The translations under genes and the position numbers were made by a program. A stretch of DNA of 64,000 bases from Subtercola lobariae. GTDB lineage: Bacteria > Actinomycetota > Actinomycetes > Actinomycetales > Microbacteriaceae. Of the stretch, positions 17,755-26,187 are shown piece by piece (within the stretch, counting starts at the first letter, position 1; the number at the start of each line of letters is the position of its first letter). The stretch covers positions 210,676 through 274,675 of the forward strand of contig NZ_BMGP01000007.1 of the NCBI RefSeq assembly GCF_014640255.1. Direction: 5' to 3'. The notes beneath the pieces are model-generated. The model worked only from the letters and a program-made list of their open reading frames with translations, was not told where the DNA came from and searched no databases.

Positions 17755-18636
17755 ATGACTGGAACCGGTTCGATCAGCGAGCTCGGCTATGTTTCGTTGC
17801 GTGCACGCGATCTCTCGGCGGTCGCCCGCAACGCCACCGAGTTGCTCGGCCTCGAAGAGGTTGAGAACAACGGCTCCAAGGCGGTGTTCGCCGCACAATT
17901 CGGGCGGCGCGAGATCGTCTATACGCAGGGCAGCGAAGACGGGCTCGATCACGTGGGGCTCATCGCTTCGAGCTCTGACCAGCTCGCAGCTATTCGCGAC
18001 AAGGTCAGGTTCGGCGGCTATACCGTCATCTCTGAGCATCCATTCGAAGACTACATTGACGAGGGTTTCGCCTTCGTCGGGCCCGAGGGATTCACGTGGC
18101 ACGTGTACACCGCGCGCCACTCGTACAGCATGGTGAAGAACGGCAGCTTCGGGCCTGACCGTTTCGGTCACGTGAACATTCAGGCCGTCGACACCATTGC
18201 GATGCGCGACTTTCTGGCCGACGTGTTCGGATTCAAGGTGTCTGACCGCATCGGCAACGACGCTGCGTTCTTCATGCGCTGCAACAACGACCACCACGGC
18301 ATCGCGGTGTTCAAGAGCACTCGGCCGGCGCTGCACCACCACGCGTGGCAGACGCAGAGCATCGTCGACCTCAGCAAGCTCGGTGACCGGCTCGCGCGTC
18401 GCGGTTCGCGTCTCGCCTGGGGCCCGGTGCGTCACGGTGCAGGCGACAACATCGCCGTGTACTACGTGGAGCCGACCGGCGCTGTGATCGAGTTGTACAC
18501 CGACCTCGAGCGCATCTTCGACCCTGAGCGCGAGATTCGCTACTGGGATGAGGAGAATCTCTACTGGATCAACCAGTGGGACGGCCAGGTGCCGCCGGGC
18601 ATCCTCGACCACGGCGTGCCGCCGGTCGGCCGCTAG
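17755..18636 (+). CDS. VOC family protein, extradiol ring-cleavage dioxygenase-like
   Basis: Protein of 293 residues with two tandem vicinal-oxygen-chelate modules, the layout of catechol 2,3-dioxygenases. The C-terminal module carries a candidate 2-His-1-carboxylate iron site: His in FGHVNIQAV (about 139), His in LHHHAWQTQS (about 195) and Glu in GAVIELYTD (about 245), with HHGIAVFKS between them. It would insert both O2 atoms into a diphenolic substrate, but no other aromatic-degradation gene is nearby, so the substrate is open. The start ATG 17755 has AAAGG 6 bases upstream. Confidence 0.85.
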   Translation: MTGTGSISELGYVSLRARDLSAVARNATELLGLEEVENNGSKAVFAAQFGRREIVYTQGSEDGLDHVGLIASSSDQLAAIRDKVRFGGYTVISEHPFEDYIDEGFAFVGPEGFTWHVYTARHSYSMVKNGSFGPDRFGHVNIQAVDTIAMRDFLADVFGFKVSDRIGNDAAFFMRCNNDHHGIAVFKSTRPALHHHAWQTQSIVDLSKLGDRLARRGSRLAWGPVRHGAGDNIAVYYVEPTGAVIELYTDLERIFDPEREIRYWDEENLYWINQWDGQVPPGILDHGVPPVGR

Positions 18637-18654
18637 ACGCAGTCGGGCGAGCGG

Positions 18655-19293
18655 TCAGGGTGTGAGCACGATGCGCCCGAACACCTCGCCTGAGTCCATG
18701 CGGCGGTGCGCGTCGGCTGCCTGAGAAAGTGGCAGTACGTCGTGCACCACTGAGCGAAGTTCGCCTCGGGATGCCGCCTCGAACAACGCGGCTCGCTTCA
18801 CGTTGCGGCGAGTGATGGGCACGGTGTTCAGGCTGAACGTGGCGAACGACCGCGACTTCTGAAACGACCGCATGAGCGTCATGCCGAAGTCGGTGGGAGG
18901 GTAGCCGCCCACCACTCCGACCGACACGAACCTGCCGTTCGGGGCGAGACGCTCGATGAAGGTCGGCAGTGCTGTGCCGCCCACCACGTCGATGACAACG
19001 TCGAAGTCGTGGGCGATAGAAGTGCGAGTGGCGGCGTCGCGCGAACCGGAACTGTCGGCGTCAGTGTCGCGCGGGTCGGTGTCGCGTGTGCCTGTGTCGA
19101 GCGTGCTGGTGTCAAGCATGTCAGAGCCCAGCGCGTTTCCGTCTCGGTCGAACACGATGGTGGCGCCGAGCGAGCGCAGCAGCTCACCGCGCTCGCTCGA
19201 CGAGGTCGTGACGGCGACCGTCGAGGCGCCCCCGGCCGCAGCCAGTTGCACGGCCATGATGCCGATGCTGCCGGCCGCGCCACGCACCAGCAC
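18655..19293 (-). pseudogene. N-terminally truncated zinc-type/quinone oxidoreductase (MDR family)
   Basis: The 212-residue open frame contains only the NADP-binding half of a medium-chain dehydrogenase/reductase: MLVRGAAGSIGIMAVQLAAAGG (Rossmann glycine motif), then FDVVIDVVGGTALPTF and the C-terminal RRMDSGEVFGRIVL. The normal 130-150 residue GroES-like substrate domain is missing; the same frame extends upstream only through Leu-Cys-Arg-Gly-Asp-Ser-Val before a TGA. Beyond that lies low-complexity DNA rather than the expected coding sequence. A Asp-Thr-rich insertion (about residues 58-85) interrupts the Rossmann fold. It is probably a decayed remnant left next to the peptidase operon. Confidence 0.7.
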
Positions 19294-19507
19294 CGAATCG
19301 CCTCGACAAAGTCATTGAGATGACCGAAGCGATCGCGGCGTCAGTCACGAACGCCGCGCATGCCTAGAACGCCGAGCGCGCGCAGGGCGCCGCGAACGGC
19401 GATCACGCGCAGGGCGCCGCGAACGCGGAGCGCGCCCAGAGCCTCGCGCACTCCCAGCGCGCCTAGGACGCTCAGACCACTCCGACCGCTCCGACCACCC
19501 AGCGCGC
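19294..19507. repeat. GC-rich low-complexity region with 20-bp direct repeats
   Basis: The 20-mer CGCGCAGGGCGCCGCGAACG occurs at 19379-19398 and 19406-19425. Further CCTAGA/GCGCGCC-like words recur to about 19510. It lies where the missing 5' half of the adjacent oxidoreductase should be, so it may be debris of the deletion or an expansion of simple repeats. Confidence 0.6.
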
Positions 19508-21502
19508 CTAGAGCGTCTGCGCCAGAAACCGCACCATCGTCTCGCCGAGCAACCGCCTCGAGTCGGCCCGCCGGTACTCGTGGCCCTCGCCCGCGAGCTC
19601 GAGGTACTCGACCGGCTTGCCCCGCTCGCGTAGCGCCGACACCATCTGCAGCGCCTCGTTGAGCGGCACATTCGTGTCGAGCTCACCGTGCACCACGAGC
19701 ACCGGCGCGCTGATGCGATCGGCCGACGGTAACGGCGAGATGCGGCGCAACAGCTTCTGATCGTGCTCCGGATGCCCGTACTTCGTCACCGCGGCCGCAG
19801 CGATCCACGGTTCGGTGTCTCGATAGAACGTGAGCAGGTGTGACATGCCGCAGATGTCGATTCCGGCCGCGAACACCTCGGGTGAAAAGGCCAGCGACGC
19901 GAGCGTGAGGTAGCCGCCGTACGAGCGCCCCGTCACGGCGATGCGCGCTGGGTCGGCGACGCCGAGCGCCACGAGATGCCCGGCGCTCGCAATCACGTCG
20001 TCGAAGGCGCCCTGCCGACCGTGCACGTCGTCGAGGTGGCTGAAGGTGCGGCCGAAGCCCGAAGATCCACGAACGTTCGGCGCGAACACCGCGATTCCGG
20101 CGGCGAGCATTGCCTGATACTGCGGGTTGAAGGTGGGCCGCTCTTGCGACTCAGGCCCGCCGTGCAGGCTGAGCATCGCCCGGCCCGGCTCCATCGTTCC
20201 CGGCACCCGGTACAGCCATCCGGTCAGCGCCAGCCCGTCGGCACCCTCGAAGCGCTCGAGCGTCGGCGTCACGAGTTCACGCTCGGGCAACACCGGAACC
20301 TGCGTCACCCGCGCCCAGCGGTGCGTCGCGGTGTCGAGTCGCCAGAGCTCGCGAGGCCGTTCGGGCCCTTCGACGCTCAGGATGACCGTTCCCCCGTCAC
20401 GGCTCAACACGGGGCTTGAGGCCACGAGTCCCGGCAGCTCGGGCACCCCGATGCGCACGCCCGTGGTGGTGTCGAAGAGCTCGATCTCGCTGGTGCCGGC
20501 CCGGTTCCACACCATCAGCAGCAGACGCCCCGCATCGTCGGCGTCGAGCGCCTCGAGTTCGGCGTCATCACGTTCGGCGAGCACCTGCGGAACCCCGCGC
20601 CAGCCGTTCGGCCCGAGCGGCAAGGCGACGAGGCGATGCCGCTGCGCACCCACCTCGGTGGCGAGGTATGCCGTGAGGGGTGCCGACGCTCCGAGTTCGG
20701 CCAGAGCATCCGCCCCCTCGGGAGCAGGCCGAAGTAACGCGACCGACGTGGAGCCGGTCGCACCGGTGAGCAGGGCCGTGGCCGCTGCCGATTCGGCGGC
20801 AGCAACCACTGTGGTTGCCGAACTGTGCGGCAGTAACGGGTGGTCTTGATCAGAGACGCGGTCGACGACGACACAGAATTCGTGGCCGCGCCGCCCATCG
20901 CGAATGATCACGAGCTCTTCGCCCACCGACAGGTCGAGCACGTGAATGAGCTCGCCTACGGCCAACAGTTCGAAATCGCCGGTCACGGGGTCGACCAGGT
21001 AGGTCGAGGTCGGCTCGCCGATCTCTGCCGACGGAATGGTGACGACCACGCGGTGACCACTGCGCGTCCACGGGCCGAGTTCGGCATGCTGCTCGGGCGA
21101 TCCGGCCAAGCGACGAGCATCCGTACCGTCGGGTCTGACCACCCACACCTGGCTGCGCACCCCGCCGCCGGTGGCCACGGCGCAGGCGAGCCACGCGCTG
21201 TCGGCAGACCAGGTCACCGAAATGACGGGGTCGTCACTGAGGTGGATGCACGTGGGTTGGGGCAGTGCGTCGCGCAGGGCATCCTCGCCGCTTGGTACCT
21301 CTTGCACCCACAGCTCTGGCACCCCGCCCCGATCGCTGATGAACGCCATTCGGCTCGCGTCGGGCGTCATGGTGGGGTTCCAGCTGCCCCAGGCGTCGAC
21401 GAGGGCGTTGCCCAGCTCGACGGCCGATGCTACCGCCGGTGCGACGGCCTGTGTGACGGCTGCGTCAGCCTCGGTCAACGAATTCCTTGCGTCTGTAACC
21501 AC
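19508..21502 (-). CDS. S9 family peptidase (prolyl oligopeptidase/acylaminoacyl-peptidase type)
   Basis: Serine peptidase of up to 664 residues with an N-terminal beta-propeller (about 30-390, repeated W/Y-S-x-D blades) and a C-terminal alpha/beta hydrolase. The triad is visible: Ser527 in GRSYGGY, Asp609 in HGELDTNVP and His641 in GEGHEYRR; the oxyanion block LSLHGGPES precedes it. The family cleaves short peptides or releases N-acylated residues. GTG 21502 overlaps the upstream amidotransferase by 28 bases; a TTG at 21478 that overlaps the amidotransferase stop as TTGA and has AAGGA upstream is at least as likely. Its place as last gene of the peptide-ligase/amidotransferase operon suggests turnover of the product. 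Confidence 0.9.
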   Translation of the reverse strand: MVTDARNSLTEADAAVTQAVAPAVASAVELGNALVDAWGSWNPTMTPDASRMAFISDRGGVPELWVQEVPSGEDALRDALPQPTCIHLSDDPVISVTWSADSAWLACAVATGGGVRSQVWVVRPDGTDARRLAGSPEQHAELGPWTRSGHRVVVTIPSAEIGEPTSTYLVDPVTGDFELLAVGELIHVLDLSVGEELVIIRDGRRGHEFCVVVDRVSDQDHPLLPHSSATTVVAAAESAAATALLTGATGSTSVALLRPAPEGADALAELGASAPLTAYLATEVGAQRHRLVALPLGPNGWRGVPQVLAERDDAELEALDADDAGRLLLMVWNRAGTSEIELFDTTTGVRIGVPELPGLVASSPVLSRDGGTVILSVEGPERPRELWRLDTATHRWARVTQVPVLPERELVTPTLERFEGADGLALTGWLYRVPGTMEPGRAMLSLHGGPESQERPTFNPQYQAMLAAGIAVFAPNVRGSSGFGRTFSHLDDVHGRQGAFDDVIASAGHLVALGVADPARIAVTGRSYGGYLTLASLAFSPEVFAAGIDICGMSHLLTFYRDTEPWIAAAAVTKYGHPEHDQKLLRRISPLPSADRISAPVLVVHGELDTNVPLNEALQMVSALRERGKPVEYLELAGEGHEYRRADSRRLLGETMVRFLAQTL

Positions 21503-23259
21503 ATCTCTAGTAAAGCCAATTGCCAGAGCGCATTCGACCCTAGGGTGGTTCTCGTTTCGTTCGGGGCGGCGAGAAGGCGTTGCACCGTGGCGTCGTCGAA
21601 AATACCCCGTTCGCGGGCGGCCGGGTCGCTGAGTGCCTCGCGCACGCGGTTCAGGTAGGGGCCCTCGAGCTGCCTGATGGCAGGCACCGGAAAGTACCCC
21701 TTCGTGCGATCGATGACCTCGTCGGGCACGATTCCGCGGCTCGCGCGCTTCAGCACGCCCTTTCCGCCGTCGGCGAGCTTCAGGGGTGGGGGGATTTTCC
21801 CCACCAACTCGACGAACTCGTGGTCGAGAAAGGGCACACGCGCTTCGAGGCCCCAGGCCATGGTCATGTTGTCGACGCGCTTCACAGGGTCGTCGACCAG
21901 CATGATGGTGGTGTCGTTGCGAAGCGCTGCGTCAACCGAGGTTTCGGCCCCAGGGGCGGCGAATTGCCGCCTGATGAACTCGGTCGGTGCATCACTGCCG
22001 AACATCCACTCGGGTGACAGCACCGAACTCATGGCAGGCCAGCGTCGATCGAAGAACACCTTCGAGTAGGCCTCCACGGCGTCGTCGCGGGCAACGTCGG
22101 CGAGCGGGGGATACCAGTCGTAACCACCGAGCACCTCGTCGGCGCCCTGGCCCGACTGCACCACCTTCACCGACTTCGACACGTCTTCGCTCAGCAGGTA
22201 GAACGCCACGCAGTCGTGGCTCACCATGGGCTCGCTCATCGCGGCAACGGCTCCGTCGATGCCCGGCAAGAGGCGCGAACTGTCGATGGTGATTCGGTGG
22301 TGGTCGGTGCCGAACCGTTCGGCCACCAGGGTCGAATACTCGAACTCGTCGCCTGACTCGCCGCCCGCCGAATCGAAGCCGATGCTGAAGGTCGCGAGGT
22401 CTTTTTGGCCGGCCTCGGCGAGCAGGGCCACCACGAGGCTCGAGTCGATGCCGCCCGAGAGCAGCACTCCCACGGGCACATCGGCGACCATGCGGCGTTC
22501 GACCGCCGTGCGCAGGCTCTGGATGAGCGCGTCTTGCCAGTCGCGTTCTGACCAGTCTGCGCGCGATTCGTCGCGGCTGAAGTCAGGGCGCCAATACACG
22601 TGGTCGCGGCTTTCGCCGTTCGGCTCGATCACCCGAACCGTGGCCGGCGGCAGTTTACGCACGCCGGTCAGAATGGTCAGCGGCGCCGGCACCACGGAAT
22701 GGAACGTCATGTAGTAAGCGAGGGCTTCACGATCGATCGACGTGTCCGTACCACCGCCGGCCACTAGAGCGGGCAGAGTCGACGCGAATCGCAGCCGGTC
22801 ACGGGTCTGGTCGAGGTAGAGTGGTTTGATGCCGAGCCGGTCGCGGGCGAGCACCAGTCGGCCACTCTCGCGCTCCGCGATGGCGAAGGCGAACATTCCC
22901 AGAAAGTGGTCGACGCAGTGTATGCCCCATTCGGCATATGCCTTGCCGATGACCTCGGTGTCTGAAGTGGAGAAGAAGGAGTAGCCCTTGCCTTCGAGCT
23001 CTTTACGCAAGTCTTGATAGTTGTAGATGCAGCCGTTGAACGCCACCGTGAGGCCGAGCGGGGCATCGACCATCGGCTGGCTTCCGGCCGCGCTCAAGTC
23101 GATGATGGAGAGGCGCCGGTGGCTGAGCGCAACGGGGCCGTGCGCCCAGAAGCCGTCGCCGTCGGGGCCGCGGTGCACCATGCACGAGTTCATTCGGGCG
23201 ACGGCGCCGACGTCGGCGCTGCGGGAGTCGAAACGGAATTCGCCGGCCAGGCCGCACAT
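21475..23259 (-). CDS. N-acetylglutaminylglutamine-type amidotransferase (asparagine synthase family)
   Basis: Class II glutamine amidotransferase of 594 residues. Cys2 (MCGLAGEF) is the glutaminase nucleophile; HRGPDG, FNGCIYN and FSTSDTEV lie in the N-terminal domain, and SGGIDSS (about 268) is the ATP-pyrophosphatase loop of the synthase domain. The C-terminal part, with DDPVKRVDNMTMAWGLEARV, KGYFPVPAI and the ending LWQLALLEMWLQT, resembles the amidotransferase of the NAGGN (N-acetylglutaminylglutamine amide) osmolyte system more than ordinary AsnB. It would amidate the terminal carboxylate of a small peptide. ATG 23259 has AAGGAGA upstream and begins one base after the stop of the ligase fusion gene. 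Confidence 0.88.
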   Translation of the reverse strand: MCGLAGEFRFDSRSADVGAVARMNSCMVHRGPDGDGFWAHGPVALSHRRLSIIDLSAAGSQPMVDAPLGLTVAFNGCIYNYQDLRKELEGKGYSFFSTSDTEVIGKAYAEWGIHCVDHFLGMFAFAIAERESGRLVLARDRLGIKPLYLDQTRDRLRFASTLPALVAGGGTDTSIDREALAYYMTFHSVVPAPLTILTGVRKLPPATVRVIEPNGESRDHVYWRPDFSRDESRADWSERDWQDALIQSLRTAVERRMVADVPVGVLLSGGIDSSLVVALLAEAGQKDLATFSIGFDSAGGESGDEFEYSTLVAERFGTDHHRITIDSSRLLPGIDGAVAAMSEPMVSHDCVAFYLLSEDVSKSVKVVQSGQGADEVLGGYDWYPPLADVARDDAVEAYSKVFFDRRWPAMSSVLSPEWMFGSDAPTEFIRRQFAAPGAETSVDAALRNDTTIMLVDDPVKRVDNMTMAWGLEARVPFLDHEFVELVGKIPPPLKLADGGKGVLKRASRGIVPDEVIDRTKGYFPVPAIRQLEGPYLNRVREALSDPAARERGIFDDATVQRLLAAPNETRTTLGSNALWQLALLEMWLQTQGIR

Positions 23260-23260
23260 G

Positions 23261-25993
23261 TCAGTTCTCCTTCTCGGCCGGAGTTGCACCGTCGGCGGTG
23301 GGTTCTTGTGCTGCTTGTAAATCTTGAGGGTCGGCGGCATCGCCGAGTGCCGGCGGCGGCGACGTCAGCCGCGTCACCATGATGGGCCCGGTTCGCAGCA
23401 GAGCATTCTCTTCGAGCGAGGCGTCAGGCCCGAGAATCCAGGTGTCTTTCGCGCCGCCGCCCTGCGACGAGTTCACCACCATGCTGCCGAGCGGGGCGAC
23501 CCGCGTCAGCGCCAAGTCGGCAACGGTCGCATCACGAGGGCCGGTGCCGCGCACGTAGACGAAGGCACGCAGATCGACGTGACGGGGCTCGAGCGCGACT
23601 CCATCGAAGGTGGGCAGCGACGAGAGCGCAACCAGCTCTTGGGCGACCCAGATGGTGGGGTTCGCGGCGATCTCGCTGCGCCGTTCGGCGACCTGCGATG
23701 CCGGGGCAGCCGGGCCGATGAGCACTCCGCGCCCGCCTTCGCCGTCGACCGGTTTCGTGACGAGTTCGCCCACGCGCTCGAGCACGATGCGCCTTTCAGA
23801 CTCGTCGCTCGTGCGGTAGGTGGGAACCGATTCGAGCAGTGGCCGCTCGTTGAGGTAGTAGGCGATGAGATCGGGAATGTTGCAGTACATCGCCTTGTCG
23901 TCGGCGATTCCATTGCCTGGTGCATTCGCGAGAAACACACCGCGTTCGGCTGCGACGCGCATGATCTCGGCACCGATGGGCTGGCCTTGGCTGTCGGTCA
24001 GGTCGATGAGCTCGGGGTCGAGTCGTAGGTAGAGAGCATGGATGACCGTGCCGGTGCTCTTCTCGATCACCGAAGGTACTGACGCTGTGCTCCCCGAGTC
24101 CTCAGCAGGCCAGACCACCTCGAGGTCGTCGGCCGACACGAGCAGAAGCCCTGCGCCTTCGGCCAGCCGCGAATGCTCGAACCAGGCCGAACTGGTCGGG
24201 CCGCTCGAGAGCAGCGCTGCTGTGGTGCTTGATCCAGGCTCGTGCAGAGTTGCGGCACCCCCGGCGAGAAGCGTTTCGCGCAAGTGAACGAGCGCCGAGT
24301 GCGGGTCGAGCAGGCCGCCCGGGCGGGGTAAGTCGGGCACCGTTGCATCCATCAGCCTGCGTGCAGCCATGGCATACGCCGCGCCGCTCGGTGCACGGAG
24401 GTTGTCTTCGAGTACGCGCCAGCCGCCGAACTCGTTGCGCACCAGGTCGAAACCCATGATGGGCGCGCGCACGACGCCGGGCGGAATCAGCGTGGCTTCT
24501 TCGCGCCAGCCGGGGGAGTCGAAGATGTTGGCTGGCATCAGGCCGTCGGCGATGATGCGCTGTTCGCCGTAGACGTCTTGCAGAAATGCCTCGATGGCGC
24601 GGGCGCGCTGGGCGAGACCGGCGCCGAGTTCGGCCCATTGATAGGCGCTGATGAGGCGCGGAAAGAGGTCGACGTCGAAGCTCTGCATCTCGCCGTTCAC
24701 ACCGAAGGTGAGGCCTTCGCCGTCGGTGAATCCGGTGCGCGAATTCTCCCGTTCGAGCAGTTCGGAGGGCGGCAGCGAGCGGTAGAAGTCGATGATGTCG
24801 TGGTAGGCGGGCCGCGGCATCGAGCTGGGGCCGACTGCTTCGTCGCCCGCCCGGTTGCGATACGAACGCATCGCCGAAACCGAGGGAGCTGTGCCGTGCG
24901 CGGGGCCGTGCGTCTCTTGCACCACGAGTTCGACCACGTCGCGCAGCTCACCACGCTCGGCAAAAGCCGCACGCTGGCGGTCGGCCGAGTTGCCGCGGGC
25001 CAGGGTGAATTCGCTGAGTTCGCGCACCTCGTCGTAGTCGCCGAGTTCTTCGAGCTGAGGCCTGAGCCGCGACACCAGATCACGAACGGCCCACGCTGCC
25101 GGAACAGGCCTCGGGTGAGAGGTGCCGTCGAGTAGTTGCCCCGAGAGCCCGCCCCGTGCCGCTTGCCACATGGCAGCGCGGTGAAGGGGAGCCCGCAGCA
25201 GGGTGGCGGGCACACCGGCTTCGATGTCGATTTCGGCGGCCCGCACTGAGGCGCGAAAGAGGCCTGCGATAAGTATGGCGTCGTCGATGATGGGGCAGGC
25301 GTCGCACACCCGCAGCTCGAGGGTGGGCTCGTGTGCCGACGGTCGCACGTCGAAGTATGCCATCTTCGCGTCGGCGATGACCCCGCTGGCGATGAGGTCG
25401 GCGAGAAGCTCGTCGTATTCGGCTCCCGACTCGAGGTCACCGGTCGCGCCGGCGCTCGGCCAGCGTTGCCAGATGGTGGTGCGGATGCTCGCGTACCCGG
25501 TATCGTGCCCGTTCAGAAAGGGCGAACTCGCTGAGAGCGCGAGCAGAATCGGCAGGTCGCGAGACACTCGCTGCGCGATCTGAACGGCAAGGTCACGGTC
25601 TGAGACACCCACGTGAATCTGGGTGCCGCAGATGAGCTGCTCGTCGACGAGCAGACGGTACTGCTCCTGCATGCGGCGATACCGGCCGGTGGCGGTGAGT
25701 TCGAAGTCGGCGAAGTCGGAGTGCGGTGCGGTGCCTACGGCGGCCACTCCGAGGCCAAAGGCAGCGGCTTCGTCGATGAGGCCCTTGCGCAGTCGCACGA
25801 GTTCGGCCCGCAAGCCGGAAAGGGTCGACGTGACGGCCGTATTGGTCTCGACCGTTGTGCGCTGAATCTCGGCCGAATAGCTGCTTTGCGGCAGCCTCGA
25901 CAGCAGCTGTGGTGCACGGGCCGAAAGCTTTCCGCTTTCGAGATCGATGAGATGCAATTCTTCTTCTGCACCGAGGGTCAACTCTGCACTCAT
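23261..25993 (-). CDS. GCS2-type carboxylate-amine ligase fused to circularly permuted type 2 ATP-grasp ligase
   Basis: A 910-residue fusion of two peptide-bond-forming enzymes. Residues 1-360 form a glutamate-cysteine-ligase-like GCS2 (YbdK-type) domain: GAEEELHLIDLESG, GTQIHVGVSD and THE-like substrate loops. Residues about 390-880 form a circularly permuted ATP-grasp domain (COG2308 type), with IMGFDLVRNEFGGWRVLEDN, NAPGNGIADDKAMYCNIPDL and LVTKPVDGEGGRGVLIGP. Both use ATP to join a carboxylate to an amine, so this enzyme could make a di- or tripeptide amidated by the next gene. ATG 25993 lies 6 bases after TAGGTT (leaderless). The gene leads an operon with the amidotransferase and S9 peptidase; substrates are inferred, not shown. 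Confidence 0.92.
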   Translation of the reverse strand: MSAELTLGAEEELHLIDLESGKLSARAPQLLSRLPQSSYSAEIQRTTVETNTAVTSTLSGLRAELVRLRKGLIDEAAAFGLGVAAVGTAPHSDFADFELTATGRYRRMQEQYRLLVDEQLICGTQIHVGVSDRDLAVQIAQRVSRDLPILLALSASSPFLNGHDTGYASIRTTIWQRWPSAGATGDLESGAEYDELLADLIASGVIADAKMAYFDVRPSAHEPTLELRVCDACPIIDDAILIAGLFRASVRAAEIDIEAGVPATLLRAPLHRAAMWQAARGGLSGQLLDGTSHPRPVPAAWAVRDLVSRLRPQLEELGDYDEVRELSEFTLARGNSADRQRAAFAERGELRDVVELVVQETHGPAHGTAPSVSAMRSYRNRAGDEAVGPSSMPRPAYHDIIDFYRSLPPSELLERENSRTGFTDGEGLTFGVNGEMQSFDVDLFPRLISAYQWAELGAGLAQRARAIEAFLQDVYGEQRIIADGLMPANIFDSPGWREEATLIPPGVVRAPIMGFDLVRNEFGGWRVLEDNLRAPSGAAYAMAARRLMDATVPDLPRPGGLLDPHSALVHLRETLLAGGAATLHEPGSSTTAALLSSGPTSSAWFEHSRLAEGAGLLLVSADDLEVVWPAEDSGSTASVPSVIEKSTGTVIHALYLRLDPELIDLTDSQGQPIGAEIMRVAAERGVFLANAPGNGIADDKAMYCNIPDLIAYYLNERPLLESVPTYRTSDESERRIVLERVGELVTKPVDGEGGRGVLIGPAAPASQVAERRSEIAANPTIWVAQELVALSSLPTFDGVALEPRHVDLRAFVYVRGTGPRDATVADLALTRVAPLGSMVVNSSQGGGAKDTWILGPDASLEENALLRTGPIMVTRLTSPPPALGDAADPQDLQAAQEPTADGATPAEKEN

Positions 25994-25999
25994 TTTTTC

Positions 26000-26005
26000 A
26001 ACCTA
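26000..26005 (-). promoter_or_regulatory. -10 box of the ligase-amidotransferase-peptidase operon
   Basis: TAGGTT on the minus strand is followed by GAAAAA and the ATG at 25993, a leaderless layout. The -35 is weak (TTCTGC at 26025-26030, 19-base spacer). Confidence 0.5.
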
Positions 26006-26117
26006 GTGCGGCTGGGCCTCCTTCGCAGAATTACGGGGCAAATCCATGGGGAGTTGACAACTTCTGCGCGCGCTGACAGTGCCCTGGGGTGGCAGACTGA
26101 AACGATGAGGTGCTGGC

Positions 26118-26187
26118 GTGAGCGACGGTGAGCGACCGCGTGCGACCGCGTGCGACCGTTTGCGTCGGTGAACGACCGTGAGCGACG
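26118..26187 (+). repeat. Seven-copy 10-bp tandem repeat running into a start codon
   Basis: Seven imperfect 10-base units of the type GTGAGCGACC run without gaps. The last unit supplies the GTG start (26178) of the following hydrolase. The repeated GTGs give several potential starts, but a TGA at 26169-26171 closes the frame upstream of the last one. Confidence 0.8.
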
